Shown: piece by piece, positions 44,801-56,358 of the stretch
Layout of the letters: every line of letters begins with the position of its first letter
Numbering within the stretch: the first letter of the stretch is position 1
DNA from: Paraescarpia echinospica
Lineage: Eukaryota; Annelida; Polychaeta; Sabellida; Siboglinidae
Assembly: GCA_020002185.1 (NCBI GenBank)
Contig: CM034532.1
Location: 26,770,911-26,834,910 of the forward strand
Reading direction: 5' to 3'
Length of the DNA stretch: 64,000 nt
The notes under the pieces: generated by a model
Databases searched by the model: none
Told to the model about the DNA's origin: nothing
The model's input: only the letters and a program-made list of their open reading frames with translations
Program-made: the position numbers and the translations under genes

Positions 44801-47800
44801 AATGGGTTAATATATCAAATGGCACCTTTACAAATTGCACTGAAATGGAATTGAATGGGACAGCTGCAAACCAACACATGTATTTATACAACACTGCATC
44901 TAATTATGTGTGTCTGACACGGTAAATAAACTGAGTATGCTACGTTGAGTACAATTACGGCAGAATGAATGTTGACAAGGTACCATTTGACATTTCACAC
45001 TCCCAATGATAGAACTATCTAGTTCAAACGAAATACTGGGAACTATGTTCTCTATCCCCACAGTCGGTTGTCATGGGGTTTTTAAACAAGCACATTTTTA
45101 TTGTGTTGACGATGTCATGTGGTATAAAATAGTTTTGATCACAATTTTAAATGTGTGATTATGAAGTCTGAACTGCACATCTGTATTGCATGGGTGTTAT
45201 ATTGCACGGCTTTATTGCATGGTATGTATTACATGCATGTGTAATAAAACTAAAATGCTGCCAACCAACCTGCAGCTGTGGTAGAGCTTTCTTGATGTTC
45301 TGTACAGCCATGTATGAGTTCTTCGCACGTTTGTTACCTGCCTTCAGATCAGTGACATACTGTGCAAACGTCGTCTTTCGAATGTTGTACTTTGTCCCTT
45401 GCTGAAGACAAAACGTTGTCATCAGGAATTGGGATATAAACGATATTTGTGCACAATTTGGTATATTATACTTATTACCAGTTTAGCTTGCAGCTACCAT
45501 AGTAGGTATATCGTACAACTATGTGATCATGATTAAACAATCATAATACAGATTAAGATCCTGTATCTGATTAGATAATATAATTTCTAACAGGGAAAAC
45601 AAAATGTGTAAAACATAATTTCCAAAATAGCTTTAGATTTGAAAACCACTGTGGTTTGTCGGACTAGCTGACTCAGAAACAACTAGTCCTGATATTGTTT
45701 TACTAGTCCTGATATTGTTTTACTAGTCCTTAAAATACATGTGCCAGGTAGTAGGTACCATCAATCATACTGTTATATCATATATATTTGACAGTTATGG
45801 CACATAGTAAAAGTGGCTTTTATTTCATAAAGAAAACAAGCTGTTTCTTATTTCAATTAAATGTTCAACTAAATGCATCATTAATAGAAACAAATACATG
45901 TGATTTTGTAGATCCAATTGCAGTCATCAGAAGAAATGACTAGTTTATTTAGGGGGCAGCAAACAGCAGTGGTGAACAAGGCGTTGCCAGCAGATTTTGA
46001 AGCCTAACAACGACGACGACGAAGGACCAACATTGTCGAACTAAGTTGCATCATTTGGCCTATACTTTTCATTAGCGTTTCCTTTCCCGAAGCCGACTGA
46101 ACAATCAATAACATTGCTGGCACTTGGTAACTTGCTAAAATATCTATGATCACTCGATTGTGACTCTGTTTTGCTAAAATATCTACGATCACGATGGGAT
46201 AGCATGTAACGATGTCTGTAACCCGCGAATGTATGTTTGTCCATGTCGCTCATCACTCATGATCGCTAGGTGGCACTACCTATCCTATGCTAACCGGATG
46301 TAAACAGCCACCATTCACTGCGTTCAGCAAGTTTCACAATCGACAGTCATACGGAATGTTTAGCTCCGTGTGATCAAATGCTATCTTATTGTCTTATTTT
46401 TGTTTTATTCCATCACAACACCCAACTGGCATGTTCACAGCGTAAATTAATTCACATAATCAGAGCTAGCCTGATGGGACTGCTCATTTAAACATGGACT
46501 AGTCCGGTCACTGAAACTACTCGTCCGGAACGATCGGATGGGCCTTATTTTGCAGCAAATTTCTGAGTTATTTTTACTAGTAAATGAGGTAAAAACTCAC
46601 TCTGTAATCATGGCAGTTTGTGTTTGTGCGTACGTAGACCTCATTCTGTCCGACCCGCTCACATAAACTGTCCAGTGTCCACTGCTTAGCTGGCCAGTGG
46701 TCAACCGCACCCTCGATCACTATAGGAACACCTGAAACACATACACAGTGCCTCACACTATGACACACACTGTGATATACAGACAGCGACACATACATGT
46801 TTCAACACACCACTACTCACTGTAGTCTAGTCACAACACTAGTTGAAGTAGTAAGTATATAAATAGTCGGCTTAAGTATGATCATCATTGCAATAGTAAC
46901 ATTAGTATTACAACAACACAGTTTAGTGTTATAGCGTTATTTGTATTTATGGGGGTGCGGTGGTCGAGCAGTAAAACACCAGACCTTCTATCTGGACTAT
47001 GTCAGGGAAGTAAACAAAATTGCACACGGGGATAAATGTGTAACTTGCAGTGGACTCAGCAACTCCAGAGAAGGGACACTCTGAAAATAAACAACTCCAA
47101 CTAGTGATCTGGTTTGTGCTAGTAAAGTGCGCGTAAAATGAGTGATATATCAGTGTATGTTGATGCAAACTGGGGTGCTATTTATGTCTCAAAAGTGCGC
47201 TAAGACGCAATATTCCTAAATGTAGATATGCCTGGGCTAATGATGAACGGTGGAACTAACACACTGAGGTATCAAAGTTAGGCAAAACTCAAGTTATAAC
47301 AGCAAAATCGAAGTGGGTCTGGATGCGACACAAGTGACATGAACTTGAAGGCTGAAAGTGAATAGATCAGATGGCTGTTTGGAGTTAAAGTTAAACAAAT
47401 AAACATCATTTCACATTTAAGTCATTATGTCATACGTCAGTACGAACTTTAGCTGTGACTGGTACATATACTATCCACCTAAGATCACCCCAAACCCATT
47501 GCGGTCCATAATTATAAGGAAGCCTAACTCTAACCCAAGCTACGTGCCACCGACAACGTACAACGGCGCACCATTTGGCATTGGGCCATTGCCACCAAAC
47601 GACAACGCCATGTGCCGATGTAGCATGTAAACAAACAAGATGTCAAGCCCACAGCTAAGCATACATTTATTAGTAAGATCTAGGTTAACCTGTCACTGAA
47701 TGACAGTAGTTGTGGTACCATGTTTAAGATAATTTTCTTCGAATTCTTCGCACGGCAGGTTATAAACCCGGTGGATCTCCACATTTTTACAGCAAGGCAC

Positions 47801-47824
47801 CGACATGGTTGTGCAAAACGTCAT
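33549..47824 (-). CDS. JmjC-domain Fe(II)/2-oxoglutarate dioxygenase
   Basis: Exons in transcript order: 47824-47719 (ATG), 46731-46601, 45401-45270, 39308-39230, 37792-37570, 36261-36150, 35325-35101 (TAA). They total 1008 nt, 335 residues. All junctions are in phase; six introns have GT donors except the one after exon 4, which uses GC. The cupin_8/JmjC core shows H153-x-D155 (YCHTDADDGF), K168 after the next strand (LNGQKQARLFG) and the distal H233 (IPAFWWHQ), followed by ISVNIFW. This is the complete iron triad, so an oxygenase is expected. The overall layout resembles FIH, JMJD5 and TYW5 (315-416 residues), and I cannot decide which. An alternative ending splices exon 7 at CTGCAG|GTAATA to 33603-33549; the lower boundary given here assumes it. 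Exons 5, 6 and 7 each abut a junction minisatellite. Confidence 0.88.
33656..33813 (+). mobile_element. Small TA-flanked MITE-like element, copy 2
   Basis: Begins CAGTGGAAACTC and ends GGGGTTTCACGG, an imperfect inverted repeat, with TA on both sides (33654-33655 and 33814-33815). It shares internal blocks with 6057-6199 read in reverse. From here to 34790 I see no other feature. Confidence 0.6.
34795..35027 (+). repeat. Dispersed repeat of about 230 bp, copy 2
   Basis: Second copy of the element at 26815-27052, in the same orientation. It shares TATTGCCAATAAAG, GTTTTGAAACTGGATGTTTT and AGTATACCTTCAAC. It ends about 75 bp beyond JmjC exon 7. Confidence 0.75.
35325..35717 (-). repeat. About 61-bp minisatellite, 7 junction copies, at JmjC exon 7
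   Basis: On the minus strand each unit reads TATTGTAG, then GCTCCACCTCTTTGGCC and on into TGTGTTATCTCACTGA. The real exon 7 starts with TATTGTAG|GCTCCTCCTCTCTGG and continues CCAGTGTTTTCTCATTGG. The unit therefore contains the acceptor and about 45 exon bases. Acceptor copies lie near 35325 (the exon itself), 35387, 35448, 35508, 35570, 35631 (AG lost) and 35716. Confidence 0.9.
35810..35850 (+). repeat. (AC)n(AT)n microsatellite, JmjC intron 6
   Basis: CACACACA followed by ATATATAT. Confidence 0.85.
36254..36757 (-). repeat. About 101-bp minisatellite, 5 copies, at JmjC exon 6
   Basis: On the minus strand each unit contains GTGTCGTGTTATTAAG followed by GCTGTACAT, which is the intron 5 end and the first nine bases of exon 6. 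Copies of GTACAGC on the plus strand recur at 36254, 36354, 36455, 36556 and 36657. The copies are almost identical, which suggests recent expansion. Confidence 0.93.
37747..38500 (-). repeat. 60-63-bp minisatellite, 12 copies, at JmjC exon 5
   Basis: On the minus strand each unit consists of about 46 exon bases (AGTATTGCCACA through GATACTCAA) plus an intron tail such as TGTTCTCTTCAG or TGTTTTTCTGAAGTCAG. Copy 1 (37792 down) is the start of exon 5 itself. The two tail types alternate, giving a dimer of about 123 bp. Over 38111-37792 the array is open in the frame of exon 5. Confidence 0.95.
38505..39225. other. JmjC intron 4 remainder, no recognised feature
   Basis: AT-rich unique sequence; no coding, RNA or repeat signal was recognised. 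Confidence 0.4.
39570..40010 (+). mobile_element. LINE fragment (pre-RT region)
   Basis: The plus strand encodes IREAKGVLRAEIGHAISAF, then NKVEHQYQTMNTRDIFRNLK and ELNKFYTRFD, typical of the segment just before the reverse transcriptase in jockey-superfamily ORF2. Two stops interrupt it. It may belong to the same family as 42955-43405. It lies antisense in JmjC intron 3. Confidence 0.65.
40015..41780. other. JmjC intron 3 middle, no recognised feature
   Basis: No gene or clear repeat apart from a short A-run at about 41275-41290. Confidence 0.35.
41785..42640 (+). repeat. Direct duplication: 41785-41957 and 42471-42640
   Basis: Both copies share GCAGTAGCAGAGCAGTTTTA, then GTGATGTTTATTGTGAGCAG, ACAAATGGTTATCATACGTA and GACAGGTACAGAAAGAAAC, at a 686-bp offset. 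They are too diverged for a recent event and no terminal motif was seen, so it could be a local duplication or two copies of an unknown element. Confidence 0.8.
42756..42950 (+). repeat. Dispersed repeat, copy 1 (mate at 44301-44572)
   Basis: Shares GTTGACATTTGG, TGTTTCAGGTGTCAA, AAGGCATGGCAAG, AGTAGAATGCATTTG and TTTCACTCTATAGTTGTCC with 44301-44572. The mate carries about 75 bp of extra internal sequence. Confidence 0.75.
42955..43405 (+). mobile_element. LINE reverse-transcriptase fragment
   Basis: With one small frame slip near 43098 the plus strand reads YSDDPAVVACLNGSDSFHAY (a variant of the catalytic YADD box), ISMWCKNNFLELNVRKIK, FKYLGVTLDNKLTFGPHAK and LLMLYGSIIESVLTYC. This is the end of a LINE RT domain, antisense in JmjC intron 3. 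Confidence 0.85.
44301..44572 (+). repeat. Dispersed repeat, copy 2
   Basis: Mate of 42756-42950; see there for the shared blocks. From 44575 to 45265 no other feature was recognised. Confidence 0.75.
46951..47110 (+). mobile_element. tRNA-like SINE in JmjC intron 1
   Basis: The head GTGGTCGAGCAG resembles a polymerase III A box. The body contains ACACGGGGATAAATGTGTAA and TGGACTCAGCAACT, shared with 8795-8965. Confidence 0.55.
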
Positions 47825-48103
47825 TAACTGTGGGATTCGTGTTGTGACCTCGCCCTCTTTCGGAAAGTACTGTAACACCACACTCGCTAGTTTGTGTGAC
47901 AGATGGAGCCACTAATGATCTGCGTTTCGTCGCAGGGTGGATTATTTAGACGCCATGAGATAGGATAGTACCACGTTTGGCGCCATTCTTGGCAAATTTA
48001 CGAAGGCAAGCGAAATTTGGATGAGCGAGACTACGCAGGGCAATAGTTGACTTAGTCAGCAGCATTCGCAGAAATTCAAACAATAATACACGACTAATAA
48101 CCC

Positions 48104-48240
48104 AGCATGCGCACCCAACTCCTAAGCCTAAGGCTAAGGCGTGTTGTCTAGTACTCAACCAAGACTAATAACCTAGCATGCGCACCCAACTCCTAAGCCT
48201 AAGGCGTGTTGTCCAGTACTCAACCAAAACAAGATTCCCC
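48104..48240 (+). repeat. Tandem duplication of about 71 bp upstream of the JmjC gene
   Basis: Two copies of CGACTAATAAC..AGCATGCGCACCC, AACTCCTAAGCCTAAGG and GTGTTGT..AGTACTCAACCAA. The segment from 47825 to 48940 is the JmjC upstream region and has no other recognised feature; no TATA-like element was found at a convincing place. Confidence 0.8.
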
Positions 48241-48967
48241 CACATGACATGGTGTAACATGATTCCAAGACTGACAACTAGCCTTCCATAACCATAACAT
48301 AGCCATGACATTGGGCCGACAGGCTACACAATATTGATAGACCTACCATGCATGCACATGTGTGGATCCGGGGAGTGTCCATCACGTGCTCGGACACCCC
48401 GTTATTTCGATGGGATGTATATTTAATATAAAGTCAGAATCAAATGTATATTAACTCTACCTCGAATTGGTACGTTCTACATTCTGAAGCACATCATGTT
48501 AAGAAGTAGGTTAGGGTTAGGTGACGAAAATCACGAAGTTTTATCATGGCCCGTACATGAGAGGGGGTGGCCCGGGTGTCTCTTGTTGGTAAGCGCTACG
48601 TAACGACTTGTTGGATCGTCGCGCTGTCGATCAGACATTATAGCATTAATTGTTCAGCTAGGTTTTTTCGTAGATTTCTGCAGCATCCCTGCAAAAAAAC
48701 AGCAAAGCCCATTGTTCAAAAGTCCACAAATAACTTCGAAACTACAAGCACCGGAGTTTCTGAATACAACTCACGACAACGTCGTAATACGGAAATCATG
48801 TTCTACCAACACATAATGTCTCCACGTATATTCAGTTAATGTACGCTGACCTCAAATATGTTATCTGCTTAGCAACTTGCACTAAAACAATAATCGATAG
48901 TTTCATTTTGCGACCATTGTCACGTGATTTCCCATGCATGATGTCATAAACGTGTTTGGGCGCTGAG

Positions 48968-49860
48968 AAAACGCGGTGCTAAACAACATGCAATTCCACC
49001 GGCGAGCAGACGACAACAAAGTCTGCGACGCCTAATATGTAATTTTTTATTTTGCATTTGAAAATTGTAATACTTTGATATTTCTGGGCTAAGGGAGTTC
49101 CAGTCTGTGACTGTGCGTGGAAAGAAACCATATTTGAACACGTCAATTTTAACTGATGGGGGAATGAAGTTATGACGACCGTTTGATCTGGTGTTGCGAG
49201 TAGTGTGTTGAGATAGTTGGGTAGATTGACAGCGATTTGGTCACATTGGTGGTGTAGCAGTTTGTGGAAGACCGAGTCTTAATTGCGATTTTTCTTCTGT
49301 TCCGGAGGGTTGGCTAGTTTAGAGTAGTTAAAATCCTAGTGACACTGGACACGAGTAGTCGTGAAATACGAAGCGGGCAGCTCTGCATAGGATTTGTTCT
49401 AGTTGGTTTATTTGGCATTTACGGAATGGGTCCCACACTGTTGATGAGTATTCAAGTGTGTCTGACTAGGGTGGTGTATGCTTTCGCCTTTACATCTTGT
49501 GAGCATCTATTTAGGTTTCTTTTAATAAGCCCGATAGTTCTATTTGAGTTTGAGGTGATGTTATCAATGTGGGTTTTCCATATCAAGTCTCTCTGTAGTT
49601 CAACCCCCAAATAGGGATGATGTATGGCTGGCTTTAGAGTGACACCTTCCATTGTCCAATGTTAATGGGTTGTGATTTGTATACATGTAGAGTTTGTAGC
49701 ATTTATATGGATTAAAAGACATTTGTCATTTCATCAAAACAAAGTTTCCTTTTATGAATACTGCATGAACCTCTGGTGCAGTCTTCTCGGAGTGTTTCAC
49801 ATCTGCCAGAGAGACTGTTCTCCATCGGGAGGGCATAGTTTGCATAGTCGTTAGTGATGG
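48968..49860 (-). mobile_element. LINE reverse-transcriptase 3' fragment
   Basis: With frame slips the minus strand reads TNHNPLTLDN, YLGVELQRDLIWKTHIDNIT, SNSNRTIGLIKRNLNRCSQD, VKAKAYTTLVRHTLEYSSTV, WDPFRKCQINQLEQIQSRAA, then FFPRTVTDWNSLSPEI. This is the thumb and C-terminal region of a jockey-superfamily LINE, which differs from the CR1 copies in this window. Confidence 0.85.
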
Positions 49861-50369
49861 TTAGCCAATGTATAATTGCAGCGAAATATTCTATATAGCT
49901 GCGAATCATCTCAGCCCTGGTGATGTCCAGCATAATCTTCATAGTTTCTACGTATGTTAACCAGATCCTGAAATTTGGATTCCTCCTTGAAATATTGAAT
50001 AGTCTCGTTCCTCAAAATATCTGACAGTTGGTCGACTGTGTTGTGAGTAGAGTTCTAATCTGCGATTGCCACCTCATTTCTTCAACATCCTAACTACATT
50101 TTGGGCAAGTTCTTTGACTTTCACGTCATGTTAATAACCAAGTGCCTGTGTAGTAATAAATAATATGCATATTATATCAACATGAATATATACAAACAGG
50201 CTTACAAAGAATAATTGGGTGTGTTAACAACTTTGGTGAACGCGATAAACACATTTAAGAAGATTACGTTTTTATGTTAGATTATAACAAAACAATGCAA
50301 TTAAAAGTATAACATCACATGTTGGCTAACCTAGGGCCTACTATCTGCGGAAAGGCAAAATTTCGAAAA

Positions 50370-51290
50370 ATTATCTTGTCTAACCTGCACTCCACAGTTA
50401 GAGCACAACTTTACAACTCCATGGCATACCTCGTTTTGACGGGGATACAATAAGCTTTCAAACGAGATATAACATGGCCTAGTGTATATAGATAAAGTAG
50501 CTACGCAACAATTGTAAATGTAGAACTTTTGTGGAGTGGCGTAGTTTTGAACATCCGTCGTTTGATGGTGACCTTGTTTAACCTCCATCATTCCACACCT
50601 ACTGCACCACCTGATAGCTCCCCGCCGTATCCAATATTTACGGAGAGACAGTTGGCTTTCCAACGATATACGACATTGCCATGAATAGATAAGTAAAATA
50701 GATATACGCAACCATTTATATTGTATGACGTTTGCGGGATGACAAATTTCGAATATTTATCACTTGATGATGACTCTTGTTTGATCATCGCTCCACACCT
50801 ACTCCATCAACTGACAGCTCCATGTCATATCTCATTTTGATGGGTAGAAATGGTTCTTTCACAGCGTATATGACTCATAGATATAAATTAAGTAGTTACA
50901 GGGTCACTGTAACTTTATTATTTTCACGACGGTATTGCAAAAAAATCGGATGTTCATCATTTCACGGTGACCTTGTTTGACCTTAGCTCCACTCGTACCA
51001 TATCATGTAATAACTCCATATTGTATCTCGGTTTGATGCGGAGACAATAAGCTTTCTAAAAATATATGACTTGGCCATCTTGTCAGTAAGTAAAGTAGAT
51101 AGGCGACCGTTGTAATGTTAAGACGATTGCGGCGCACAATTTCGAAAATTCATAATTTGAGTGACCTTGGATTCACGCTTACTGCACAACTTGGCTGCTC
51201 TATGACAGGTCTCGTTGGGACGGGGAGATGTAGAGCTTTCAAATGATATAACACTTGGGTGTGTGTGTGTGGGGGGGGGGGGGGCATTTA
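50370..51290 (+). repeat. Decayed tandem repeat, about 200-bp units, 4-5 copies
   Basis: Recurring ordered blocks are GGTGACCTTGTTTGACC, CTCCACACCTACT, AGCTCCATGTCATATCTC, TTTTGACGGGGA, CAATAAGCTTTCAAACGATA, AAGTAGATACGCAACC and CAAAATTTCGAAAA. They start near 50370, 50575, 50770, 50970 and 51160. The last unit runs into a (TG)n plus G-run at 51258-51286. No coding capacity. Confidence 0.75.
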
Positions 51291-51377
51291 AACTCCTAAA
51301 ATAAATAGTATATATAATGGTTGCGTGACCCACACACATATGGTGAATTGTACATAGTTGACAGTAGTGATTAGCAG

Positions 51378-51600
51378 TCAAGGGCCGGCATGCTTGCTGT
51401 GGTTATTGTCACAATGGATGTGTATTTGGCGTACTTCAAACTTTACCTGACTTGCATTGTTCCTTCTGCATAAAAAACACTTTTTGGAGATTTGCCGCTC
51501 GCCTACAACATCTTCAGCATAATATGGTTCAGTAACGCGATGTCTCGGCTTTGTATTTTCCAGGGCCAGGGACAACTGTGGCTGTATGATGATACTTTGA
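51378..51600 (-). pseudogene. Possible piggyBac-type transposase C-terminus
   Basis: The minus-strand peptide ends ISKKCFLCRRNNASQVKFE, then QIHIHCDNNHSKHAG. This is reminiscent of the short zinc-binding tail of piggyBac-like transposases (K-x-C-x2-C ... C ... H). One or more expected Cys are missing, and no upstream transposase domain was found. Confidence 0.25.
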
Positions 51601-51604
51601 AATC

Positions 51605-52780
51605 TGTGTTGTTACTGCTAAGCAGCTCACTAAAGATCACCTTTGAACATTAGTCTGAAGACATGTGATGATGGATGGCTAAGTAATTTTGTCAGAATTA
51701 CTCCCGAGAACATGTGTATTATCTTCGGCATTCGTGGTCACCAGATCTGGGTTCAATTCTTAAATTCAATTCAAAAAAATTTGAATCAAAATTCAATAAA
51801 ATAAAAACAGATTGAATTGGAATTAAATCCCACAAAGATGAATTAATCGAAATGGAAAATAAATTTATGATGTTTTTCTGTATAAATTGAAACTTATAAA
51901 CTACACAATATATGGTAAATTATAACATTTTTGGATGTCTTCTTGCTAAAAAAAATTGGTGGACTTGTCACTAGACAAAACATGGGCTCCAATTCTTTGT
52001 TTAACAGTTCTCTGCTCTCTCAGTTCCTATATACCCCCAGTTTTACTAGCAGCATAGAACAGAGCTGCTAAGTACTAATTGATCGCCAGAGACCAAAATT
52101 ACTGTTTGCTGAGGGGGTGAATTAGCATTTGCCAATGTCCAGAGTTCAGCATCCCCTTTGTCCTTTAGTCAGGCTGCAAGGTAATACCATACTATACTGG
52201 TGCAGGTTGTCTGACTTGATGTCAACATAAACCTTCAGAACACTCAGATTGCAGTACTTGGCACAAGGCCCGATTAGCACTGTTTCTTCTGAAAACAAAG
52301 CAGGCATTTTATCATGGACTTTCTGGCTTATGGTTAATTAAACAATTTAAAAGGCTACTTTTCGTTAATATTGCCAATCTGAAAGTGAATTAATCATTTT
52401 TGTGAATACGTTGAATTAAATTTGAATTGATACTTGGTAAGTACACATGAATTGGAACTAATAAAAGTGAATTTAATTCAGGTCTGGTGGTTGCCAGTTG
52501 TCTATAAAATATCTGGTATAATTTTTTAGATTAATGAAGTTGCTCCTTGCCAGGCAGGCCCAAAATTCAACTTGTGTTAACTGCTGAAATGGGATGTGTT
52601 CAGTATACAGTATAGCCAAGAATGTGCCATTTTAAAAGCAAAAAATAACCAGCCATTTAGCTATCTGGACATTTTGCCAGTTGACCCATATCCATCCAAA
52701 TCTGCATTTTATGTATAAAAACTTATAGTAATGACATTAAAACCTGTTTTGGCCATAAACAAATGGGTGAAGTCAAGCAC
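51605..52780. other. Intergenic AT-rich stretch, no recognised feature
   Basis: Lies between the satellite and the NDUFB8 gene end. No coding or repeat signal was recognised. Confidence 0.4.
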
Positions 52781-52786
52781 TTTATT
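52781..52786 (-). promoter_or_regulatory. Poly(A) signal AATAAA of NDUFB8
   Basis: A canonical hexamer on the minus strand, 150 bases downstream of the NDUFB8 stop codon. Confidence 0.6.
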
Positions 52787-52935
52787 CAACGAAAGTTTCA
52801 GCATGAGTAATAACCATCTAATTTCTTCTTGTCACCATCCACTTTTCGTTCACAGATGGGGCACTGCTGCTCACAATAGTCTGTTGCACCATAAATTAAC
52901 TAGCAAAGATTTGTCCATTTTCACACACTTCATGA

Positions 52936-55900
52936 TCACTCAGCCGACTCGAATGTGTATTGTTTCTTGCCGTCATTGGGGTAGTGTTTTGGCAGCTGAA
53001 AACATGAGAGGAGCCAATGCACTACCGGACTAGGAATTTGAAAATCATATTATCGCATTTATAATACGATACACGTTACATCACAATGACAGCATATTAC
53101 ATAGTTCAATGCATGCATGTAATAAATGCGTACTTAGTAAATAAACTGGCATTGTAGGAATTCTAGCTGTACATATTTATTACATGCATGTCAACATGAT
53201 ATGTAAGCAGGCCTTGAAGAAGAGGGAACTAAAAAAACTTGTACTGATATCTGTCGTTCAAATTGCTTCAGGTACAAAAAAAAATGGCCTAATATATATT
53301 TATTTTTAGCACACTTCTTGTGACTGGAGTAGTGCTCTGAACTGTACCAATCTAAATTGTACCAAAACCAGTTGTGAAGGTGCACTGCAGCCGCTGCACA
53401 GCTAAAAAGACAGGAGAACTGTTCCAATTGCATAGTGGTCCCAAAACACAGTATATTTTAAGCTTATACACCCTTCTGTCTCTGAAATGATGTGGAATGG
53501 TTAACGAAAGCGTTGGTGTACTCTGTAGAAAAAATGTCATGGAGAGATTGTGCAAAACAGTCAGTAAAAATCAGTTTGCAGCTAAAGGGGTAAATCACAT
53601 GTGACTTGAAGTATGTCACAGAGATCCATCATCAATGTAGTTTGTTTTAGTACTTTATCATTGCAAATTAATGAAAGCAAATTGCATTCCTCTGCATAAT
53701 TCATGAGGACTCAGCACTGTTTACCATTCTATCATTTTCCAAATGTCAATGCATGTGTACCAACAATCTGAAATGTGCAGATTGCTTTACTTTTAACTAC
53801 AAAAATGGTGTATTGACACCTCATTAACGTGGACACTTTTGTCCCCAGGGTATGCATATTATGGCAACCCCAAATTTGACTTGTGTGTTACCTCTAAAAT
53901 GGTTGTTTTTAGTATACTTTGCAATCCAGAATATAACATCTTACAATCACAAAATAACCTGATTTTGTACATTTAGCACATTCTATTCCTGTGAAATGAT
54001 GTCCAAGTGCAGAAATTTCAATATTGAGGTTTATATAAAATAAAGTTCCATTGTATCTGTATACAAAGACCACTGATATAATTATTTTGACCTTTCATGT
54101 TTGTCATCAGATTTTCAGTAAACATCTAGAATATACTCACGACAGGGTTGTAGATTGTGTACTTGCCCCCAAGCCAATAGAGAAAGAAGAAGCCACCCAT
54201 CACAGAGAGAAACCACCATGCCTGCTGATTCCTATAACACAAAACAAACAATGTGGGCAAAACATGAAAAATAGTGTTCTTTACAATACTTCACCCTTAC
54301 AGAGTGAGCGTAATAAATGCACTGCAGATGCATTATATCTGAGTACAGTGTACTAATAATCAAATGAACTGTCTATTTGATCATAGAACTGTGACCTTAC
54401 TGTCTATATATTATAATAAACTAGCCGAATTACAGGCATTGGTCAGACAAAAATGGCAGTCATATGTGCACGTCCACGATAATGGGAAAAGCAGGAAAAA
54501 ACAGTTGTTCATCTTTCAAGAACAACAACACAACATTCATTACATCGTGTACGCTTTTATGAATATGGTGTGATGTATCATATACTTATTGTGTGAAGTA
54601 AAGGGCTTTTGTGCAGAAAATGACTTAAATGGACTTTTTAGAGATGTTTTCCTTTCGAAGTTTACACCCAATAAGGCGCTGGAAAGTGGGACTTGCAAAC
54701 AACACTACATTTTATGAGATATGGGTAAACAAACAGACAGACAGAGAACCATATTGTTTCGTAAGACTTGAGTACACAAGTACTGAGTACTTCTGCTCCA
54801 AGTGACCAGGTCTGTATCACTCACATTGTATATCTGTACGTCCTTGTAGGATTCCATCTGTCCTCCGTCATTGCATCAGCATCAACATGGACCTGAAAGA
54901 AATAATTTGTCATGAACACAACACTGTCAAGCACACATTTAACAGTTCACTCGCAATTAGTGAAAACAAATCAAAACCCAAGAGATTATGTCAGCATAAT
55001 GAGCATATATTATTAATGTCAGGCAACAGTATTGCTGTGCATTTCCTTGAATTGGATATAATGTTGTAGCAAAGCCGTGAGGTTGTGTAGTAATGTTCGA
55101 AAATTTAAACACACATGAAATAGAATGTTGTTCCAAATTATGTTAACAAGTACATGCAAGGGCCAGTTGTTAAAGGTAAGTTCTTATATGTATAGTGCAG
55201 TATTCAGTCCTTAGGTTTGCTCAAAGCGCTTTATTATTTACTCCCTGGCAGTCCTGTTCAATTGAACACCATCTCAATTTCTCTGGGAAGCATTCAGCCA
55301 TGCTGTAATTAATGCACGAATATTATTCGTACACAAATGTCCACCACTAACTATAGCCAGGTACTCATTCATACAGCTGGGTGAACTGGAGCAGCGTAAA
55401 GTGAATTAACTTGCCCAAGGTTCAACATGGCAGCACAGGATTCAAACCTGGGTTCTTGATTGTTGCATTTATAAGATATCTGGTGAAATCGGTTAAATGG
55501 ACCAGAAGAACATATGGAAGGAGAACTGTTAAATGAAGAGAACAGTCGTAAATTCAGAGTTAAAGTGTTACAGGTGTTTGTCCTTGCTCCACACTTCAGG
55601 GATGTAGAGAGGATTATGTAATGGATTTGTTTGGGAAAGTGTATTATACTCAATTTATAACCGAGAGTGTTGTTCTACATTGTCACATCAACCCATCAGT
55701 TATAAACATGCTGGGTCTGGGATCTACTTACTGGCTCTCCAAAGTTGCGTTTATTGTGTGGCATATCGTATGGCTGATATGGATCCTTTGCTTCATCAGC
55801 AATGCGAGGCAGCTTAGGGTAGTCTCCATAACCAAACCCATCATCAGGGTAGGGTTCATAGTCTTCTACTCTCAGGCCGTATTTCTTAGCAGCAGCTGAC

Positions 55901-56358
55901 CGCTCCTTAGGTGTGCGTGGGTATGGGCCAGGCTTCCAGTCCTTGTTCCAGTCTGGTAATAATAAGATACACATTTTAGGAAATTGATGGATAATTTCTT
56001 TGGTCTCAGGAATTGGTGATTTTAGTGAGCTCCTTGTTCTAACATTAGGGAACTAGGAAAAGTAACAGTGTCGAAAGGCTGTTTACCTCAGCACAACACC
56101 ATAACTAAGGCACAAGTAACACTAACAGTTTGCTGAGTTTATATCCAGAACTTGGTCGCCTGCGTCGCAAGGTCACCACTTCCAGGGCATGCTTTAATTA
56201 AACTAATACTACTGGCAATATTAAATCCACATCAGCAACATCCACCATATATGTGACAACTTACAAGCCATACATCGCACCGACTTCGTGGCAATACCAA
56301 GTCTTTTTGCCAGTAAAGGAACAACCACCGTCCTCCCCATCTTGGCTAAGGTAGCCAT
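52936..56358 (-). CDS. NDUFB8: NADH:ubiquinone oxidoreductase subunit B8 (complex I, ASHI)
   Basis: This accessory subunit sits in the distal membrane arm of mitochondrial complex I and spans the inner membrane once. Exons in transcript order: 56358-56265, 55952-55732, 54892-54825, 54231-54141, 52995-52936. They total 534 nt (177 residues plus TGA; the human protein has 186). All sites are GT-AG and the phases join. Exon 1 encodes a basic, acid-free N-terminus ([20 protein letters not shown]), as in a mitochondrial presequence. Exon 2 holds the family hallmark [32 protein letters not shown] and [13 protein letters not shown]. Exon 4 holds the transmembrane helix [18 protein letters not shown]. 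Exon 5 ends [18 protein letters not shown]. The ATG at 56358 is the first in a frame that fits the presequence. Identification is secure. Confidence 0.96.
55185..55465 (-). repeat. Dispersed SINE-like repeat (AGCGCTTTGAGCA family), copy 2
   Basis: Read on the minus strand it matches 25563-25690 (GAGATGGTGTTC, AAAGCGCTTTGAGCA, GGACTGAATACTGC). It also has a longer 5' part with a B-box-like GGTTTGAATCC near 55445. It lies in NDUFB8 intron 2 in the sense direction. Confidence 0.65.

Noticed and set aside
48500..48530. TTAGGGTTAGG resembling telomeric repeat
   Set aside because: Only about one and a half units; chance match.
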